64,000 bases of DNA from Bacteroidaceae bacterium. Lineage in GTDB: Bacteria; Bacteroidota; Bacteroidia; Bacteroidales; Bacteroidaceae. The number at the start of each line of letters is the position of its first letter. Position 1 is the first letter of the stretch. A program made the position numbers and the translations under genes. Positions 60,486 through 64,000 of the stretch are shown here, one piece after another. Where the stretch lies: the NCBI GenBank assembly GCA_017642425.1, contig JAGCPB010000109.1, positions 1-64,000 on the forward strand. Reading direction: 5' to 3'. The notes below the pieces were generated by a model, which searched no databases, had not been told where the DNA came from, and was given only the letters and a program-made list of their open reading frames with translations.

Positions 60486-61991
60486 ATGAAAAAAGCAATT
60501 AGAATCGCAACTTCTTTTATAGTTCTTATATGCTGTTGCATAGGAGCGTCAGTGATAACCACAAACATAGTGAATAAAAGAAACAGCAAGGTGATATATG
60601 TGTCGGAGCAGGGAACACCATACACAAACCCCTTACAGACATCAATGTCTCCTGCTAGTAGAAATCAGCCGGTAAATCTGACCGAGGCGGCCGAAAAGAC
60701 CGTTCATGGTGTGGTTCATATCAAGTCAACCATAAAGGGCAAAGTTCAGACTTATCAAGAGATGCCCGATATCTTTGAGTACTTTTTCGGTGGTCGTCCG
60801 CGTCAGCGTCAATATCAGTCTCAGCCCCAGGTCGGATATGGTTCGGGGGTTATTCTGACTAAGGATGGTTATATCGTAACCAACAATCATGTCATTGACA
60901 ATGCCGATGAGATTCAGGTTACCCTTAATGATAATCGCGTATTCAATGCTACATTGATAGGTGCTGATGCCAATACAGACCTTGCTTTGATTAAGATCGA
61001 TGGTGATGACTTCCCTGTCGTTCCTATGGGTAATTCCGATGATCTCAAGCTTGGCGAATGGGTCTTGGCTGTCGGAAATCCTTTCAATCTGACTTCAAGT
61101 GTCACAGCCGGTGTCGTAAGTGCCAAATCCAGAAAAATCGGTATTTATGAAGGAGGTGAGAGTATTGAATCCTTTATTCAGACTGATGCGGCCATTAATA
61201 TGGGCAACAGCGGCGGTGCATTGGTGAATGTCAATGGTGAACTGGTCGGTATTAATGCTGCCCTTGAATCGCCCACAGGGACATATGCCGGATATGGATT
61301 TGCCATTCCCACCACTATTGTCAAGAAAGTCGTGACAGATCTTAAAGAGTACGGAACAGTACAACGTGCCATGCTGGGTATAATGGGAGGTGATGTGCTT
61401 CAGATGCGTCAGGACTCAAGAAACAAGGACACTGATTTTGGTGATGCAATAGACGGAGTATATGTTTCGGATGTTGTTGATGGAGGTGGTGCTCTTGAAG
61501 CCGGAATCAAGGAGGGTGATATCATTGTCTCCATTAACGGCAAAAAGATCAAGACAATGAATGAACTGCAGGAGACTATAGTTCAGTATCGTCCGGGTGA
61601 CAAGGTTGATGTAACGGTAATTCGTGACAAGAAACAGAAAAAGTTTGAAGTTGAGCTGAAGAATTCACGCGGCAATACTGAGATAGTTAAGAATGCCGAT
61701 ATGGAAGTGCTTGGTGCATCGTTCCAGGAAGTCCCTGAGCAGACACGTCGTCAACTGAATATAGGTTATGGAGTTCAGGTGAGTGATATCAAGAACGGAC
61801 TCATGAAAGATGCCGGAATACAGCGCGGGTATATAATCCTTAGGATAAACGAGCAGCAGATAAAGACAGTTGATGATGTTGAGCGCATATACAAAGAGGC
61901 TGCGTCATCACCAAATCAGGAGCTGTTTATTTCCGGTGTATATCCATCAGGCCGCAGGGCTATTTACGCTATAAATCTTTCTGAAGATTAA
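60486..61991 (+). CDS. htrA: HtrA/DegP-family periplasmic serine protease
   Basis: Protease and chaperone for misfolded envelope proteins; 501 residues from ATG 60486 (the TTG two codons before is ignored). An N-terminal helix (ATSFIVLICCCIGASVITT) may be an uncleaved anchor or a signal. Catalytic triad: H135 in TNNHVIDNA, D165 in NTDLALIKI and S242 in MGNSGGALVN. Two PDZ domains follow (about 300-390, YVSDVVDGGGALEAGIKEGD; about 410-500). A short Gln/Arg-rich loop (PRQRQYQSQPQ) takes the place of the long LA loop of DegP. Upstream spacing and the strong ribosome site suggest efficient translation. Confidence 0.95.
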   Translation: MKKAIRIATSFIVLICCCIGASVITTNIVNKRNSKVIYVSEQGTPYTNPLQTSMSPASRNQPVNLTEAAEKTVHGVVHIKSTIKGKVQTYQEMPDIFEYFFGGRPRQRQYQSQPQVGYGSGVILTKDGYIVTNNHVIDNADEIQVTLNDNRVFNATLIGADANTDLALIKIDGDDFPVVPMGNSDDLKLGEWVLAVGNPFNLTSSVTAGVVSAKSRKIGIYEGGESIESFIQTDAAINMGNSGGALVNVNGELVGINAALESPTGTYAGYGFAIPTTIVKKVVTDLKEYGTVQRAMLGIMGGDVLQMRQDSRNKDTDFGDAIDGVYVSDVVDGGGALEAGIKEGDIIVSINGKKIKTMNELQETIVQYRPGDKVDVTVIRDKKQKKFEVELKNSRGNTEIVKNADMEVLGASFQEVPEQTRRQLNIGYGVQVSDIKNGLMKDAGIQRGYIILRINEQQIKTVDDVERIYKEAASSPNQELFISGVYPSGRRAIYAINLSED

Positions 61992-62018
61992 AACTCTGAT
62001 AACACAATAGAGCAGGAA

Positions 62019-62051
62019 ATTGGAGTGGCACTGAAACCACTTCAATTTTTT
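62019..62051 (+). terminator. Terminator of the HtrA gene
   Basis: ATTGGAGTGG (62019-62028) / CCACTTCAAT (62037-62046) with one G-U pair, followed by a T-run; 27 bp after the stop. Confidence 0.85.
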
Positions 62052-62085
62052 GTGCGTAAATAGTTTTAATCTATAATATAATTAG

Positions 62086-62093
62086 TAACTTTG
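62086..62093 (+). promoter_or_regulatory. -7 element of rpoD
   Basis: TAACTTTG, with T-rich sequence at the -33 position (TTTT near 62064). The leader is about 65 nt and A/T-rich. Confidence 0.55.
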
Positions 62094-62166
62094 CACCCAA
62101 TTCGCTTATTTAAGGGTAATAGGCGATTTTACGTCTTTAAAGAACTATAAAAGCTACATACTGAAA

Positions 62167-63027
62167 ATGAGGCAACTTAAGATTACAAAGAGTATAACTA
62201 ACCGTGAAAGCGCATCTCTTGACAAGTATTTGCAGGAAATAGGTCGTGAGGAACTTATCACGGTTGAGGAGGAGGTTGAACTTGCTCAGCGTATACGCAA
62301 GGGAGACCGTGCAGCTCTTGAAAAACTCACACGCGCAAATTTGCGTTTCGTGGTATCTGTCTCAAAGCAGTATCAGAACCAGGGCCTGAGCCTGCCTGAT
62401 CTTATCAATGAAGGTAATCTCGGTCTTATTAAGGCCGCCGAAAAGTTTGATGAGACCCGTGGATTCAAGTTCATCAGCTATGCAGTATGGTGGATTCGTC
62501 AATCCATCCTTCAGGCATTGGCCGAACAGGCACGTATTGTTCGTCTGCCTCTTAATCAGGTCGGTTCACTGAACAAGATAAGCAAGGCGCTTTCCAAGTT
62601 TGAGCAGGAAAATGAACGTCGTCCATCTCCCGAGGAGTTGGCAGAAGAGCTTGATATTCCTGTTGATAAGATAGCAGATACCCTTAAGGTGTCAGGACGT
62701 CATATTTCTGTTGACGCTCCGTTTGTGGATGGTGAAGACAACAGCCTTCTGGACGTTCTTGTAAACGATGACTCTCCTATGGCCGACAAGACTTTGGTCA
62801 ACGAGTCTCTTTCCAAGGAGATTGACCGTGCTCTTTCCACACTTACAGATCGTGAAAAGGATATAATACGCATGTTCTTCGGCATCGGTTGTCGCGAAAT
62901 GACTCTGGAGGAAATAGGTGATAAGTTTGGCCTTACACGCGAACGCGTCCGTCAGATAAAGGAGAAAGCCATTCGTCGTCTGCGCCAGAATTCCCGCAGC
63001 AAATTACTTAAATCATATCTCGGTTGA
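62167..63027 (+). CDS. rpoD: Primary sigma factor (Bacteroidota RpoD)
   Basis: Housekeeping sigma-70 factor of 286 residues, much shorter than E. coli RpoD because region 1.1 and the non-conserved insertion are absent, as is normal for this phylum. Region 1.2 ([16 protein letters not shown]), region 2 with [26 protein letters not shown], region 3 ([15 protein letters not shown]) and region 4.2 with [27 protein letters not shown] are all clear. Its unusual -7 recognition (TAnnTTTG) matches the promoters seen across this window. It has its own promoter and is followed 1 bp later by a small secreted-protein gene. Confidence 0.97.
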   Translation: MRQLKITKSITNRESASLDKYLQEIGREELITVEEEVELAQRIRKGDRAALEKLTRANLRFVVSVSKQYQNQGLSLPDLINEGNLGLIKAAEKFDETRGFKFISYAVWWIRQSILQALAEQARIVRLPLNQVGSLNKISKALSKFEQENERRPSPEELAEELDIPVDKIADTLKVSGRHISVDAPFVDGEDNSLLDVLVNDDSPMADKTLVNESLSKEIDRALSTLTDREKDIIRMFFGIGCREMTLEEIGDKFGLTRERVRQIKEKAIRRLRQNSRSKLLKSYLG

Positions 63028-63028
63028 T

Positions 63029-63526
63029 ATGAGAACGGTATTGAAACCGGTTTTTGTAGCTATAATGCTTCTGTTTGTGGCGTCTGTATCCGCTCAGAGG
63101 TCCGGCACTCCAAAGGATCCCACTCTGAATAAGGGAGAGGGGCTTGAAAAGACTCGCAGCGATCTTGAGAAGATGCGTAACCAGAAACAGGACAAAAATT
63201 CACGGCAGGAGGATGTCTACATGTTTGCTGCATCTTTTTCGTTATTGGACTCTGTCCTTTATGTCTCTCAGGTACGTGAAGTGGATAATGTTACAATCAA
63301 TAACAAATGGTTTGTTAAAGAGCGTGCAGTATTTGAAAAACAGTTTACTGATCATGTCAGTAAATGGTCCTACGGTGAGTCAATGCTTACATCCATTTTC
63401 TTTTCAGAAAAGCTAAAAAAAATGGAAAGACGCAGGGAACGCCTGATTAAAAGGAATGCAAAGAAAAATGGGTTTGAACTTAAGAAAGTATCAGACTTCA
63501 TGTTCGTAAACCCCACAGAAAATTAA
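63029..63526 (+). CDS. Small secreted protein, unknown
   Basis: Protein of 165 residues with a signal peptide (MRTVLKPVFVAIMLLFVASVSAQ) and a charged, helical mature part that ends in a basic region (KLKKMERRRERLIKRNAKKNG). No family recognised; DUF4294-like proteins of similar size exist in this phylum but I cannot confirm that. It begins 1 bp after the rpoD stop, so it is probably co-transcribed with rpoD, and its stop is 8 bp from the convergent DUF5686 gene. Confidence 0.7.
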   Translation: MRTVLKPVFVAIMLLFVASVSAQRSGTPKDPTLNKGEGLEKTRSDLEKMRNQKQDKNSRQEDVYMFAASFSLLDSVLYVSQVREVDNVTINNKWFVKERAVFEKQFTDHVSKWSYGESMLTSIFFSEKLKKMERRRERLIKRNAKKNGFELKKVSDFMFVNPTEN

Positions 63527-63534
63527 GCGGATTC

Positions 63535-64000
63535 TTAATATTGCAGGTGTACTGCTATCCTCAAGCCCCATTGATCAACATCGGGGCCGTTTTTGTACGT
63601 CATCCTTTTGAACCAACTGACAGACATTATCTTTAAGATATTCTCAATGCCGGCTCCAATTTCAACGAATGGTTCATTCATAACTGTGCCAGTGGCTTTG
63701 CTTTTGTCTGTCGGAAATGAGAATATGTTACCGCTCATATCAACGGACGGATTGTTCTTATCGCTTAATGATCCCCATACACCTCGGCAATAAAGAACTT
63801 CTCTCAACTTAAGTTTGTTTATCAGTGGTGTCCTGTTCAATATGAGTCCGTTCATATAATATACTATGTCCCATGTCAGATGTTGGTCCAGAATGAACTC
63901 CATCGGAGTCATGGTCTCGAATGTTTCCTTGCGGTATGTAAATGACAGGTTGGCATTCGGAATGATAAGCAGAGGATATGGCGCTTGTCCCCATATTTTA
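63535..64000 (-). CDS. DUF5686-type outer-membrane protein (C-terminal part, N-terminus beyond the window)
   Basis: The frame is open from base 64000 to the stop at 63535, giving the last 154 residues. The sequence WGQAPYPLLIIPNANLSFTYR, MTPMEFILDQHLTWDIVYY and LREVLYCRGVWGSLSDKNNP matches the C-terminal barrel of the large DUF5686 proteins, which normally have an N-terminal carboxypeptidase-regulatory-like domain and a total of about 800 residues. It ends with alternating strands and LRIAVHLQY (terminal Tyr) as in beta-barrels. The N-terminal part is not in the window. Confidence 0.85.
   Translation of the reverse strand, partial: KIWGQAPYPLLIIPNANLSFTYRKETFETMTPMEFILDQHLTWDIVYYMNGLILNRTPLINKLKLREVLYCRGVWGSLSDKNNPSVDMSGNIFSFPTDKSKATGTVMNEPFVEIGAGIENILKIMSVSWFKRMTYKNGPDVDQWGLRIAVHLQY

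Noticed and set aside
1..64000. CRISPR array, prophage, insertion sequence or toxin-antitoxin pair
   Set aside because: No regularly spaced repeats, phage structural genes, transposase or paired small toxin genes could be found.

Overview
The window is about 64 kb of a Bacteroidota chromosome, almost certainly order Bacteroidales. Several signs point there. Promoters have the form TTTG-N19-TAnnTTTG, the class used by the Bacteroidota primary sigma factor, and that factor itself is encoded at 62167-63027 (286 residues, no region 1.1). Shine-Dalgarno signals are weak. Typical families are present: a fimbrillin-like lipoprotein, DUF4296 and DUF5686 proteins, the UxaE epimerase, Omp85 and PorT-like barrels, and sensor kinases with substrate-binding-protein-like input domains. 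I cannot name a genus. No prophage, insertion sequence, integrase or CRISPR array was seen; this is mostly core chromosome with one signalling/surface island.

Layout. 1-3185 (-): a periplasmic binding protein followed by a CACHE/HAMP/SpoIIE phosphatase cut by the left edge. 3241-4883 (+): two unknown envelope proteins. 4884-11870 (-): a tight operon for histidine (hisH-hisA-hisF-hisIE), ftsE and lysine (lysC-lysA), preceded by a CarboxypepD_reg-like secreted protein. 11991-17397 (+): ileS, a zinc-less DksA-like protein, lspA and a DUF4296 lipoprotein, convergent with an rRNA/tRNA methyltransferase. 18233-21371 (+): a TamA/BamA-like barrel and a WalJ-type hydrolase. 21372-21790: tRNA-Lys(CTT), its promoter and terminator, an inverted partial tRNA copy and a GC-rich structured stretch. 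21791-27793 (-): a FAS1 lipoprotein and pdxB-uxaE-uxaC (hexuronate use).

27908-37550 is the most unusual coding region. One operon (+) encodes two sensor kinases with binding-protein-like sensors and no receiver domain, a TPR membrane protein that stops where a kinase H-box would begin, and a two-helix membrane protein. A convergent operon (-) encodes a fimbrillin-like lipoprotein, a seven-helix membrane AraC regulator and two single-domain response regulators. Together they look like a split phosphorelay linked to a surface protein.

37705-41118 (-): pyrB-pyrI, an outer-membrane barrel and glyA. 41321-48964 (+): a six-gene overlapping operon with penicillin-binding protein 1A, kdsB, a MORN-repeat protein, a YhcH-family protein, glycogen branching enzyme and a membrane protein. 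48965-49285 holds no gene but a large, strongly base-paired element of about 224 nt, the best candidate for an undescribed RNA or palindromic repeat. 49286-52012 (-): ppdK. 52155-54851 (+): rlmD, a TonB-C protein and a lipoprotein. 54895-55816 (-): an FHA/zinc-ribbon protein and the RNase P RNA gene. 55968-63526 (+): a C1 peptidase, an M16 peptidase, an HtrA protease, rpoD and a small secreted protein. 63535-64000 (-): the C-terminus of a DUF5686 protein cut by the right edge.

Assignments come from reading translations and motifs only; no database search was run.
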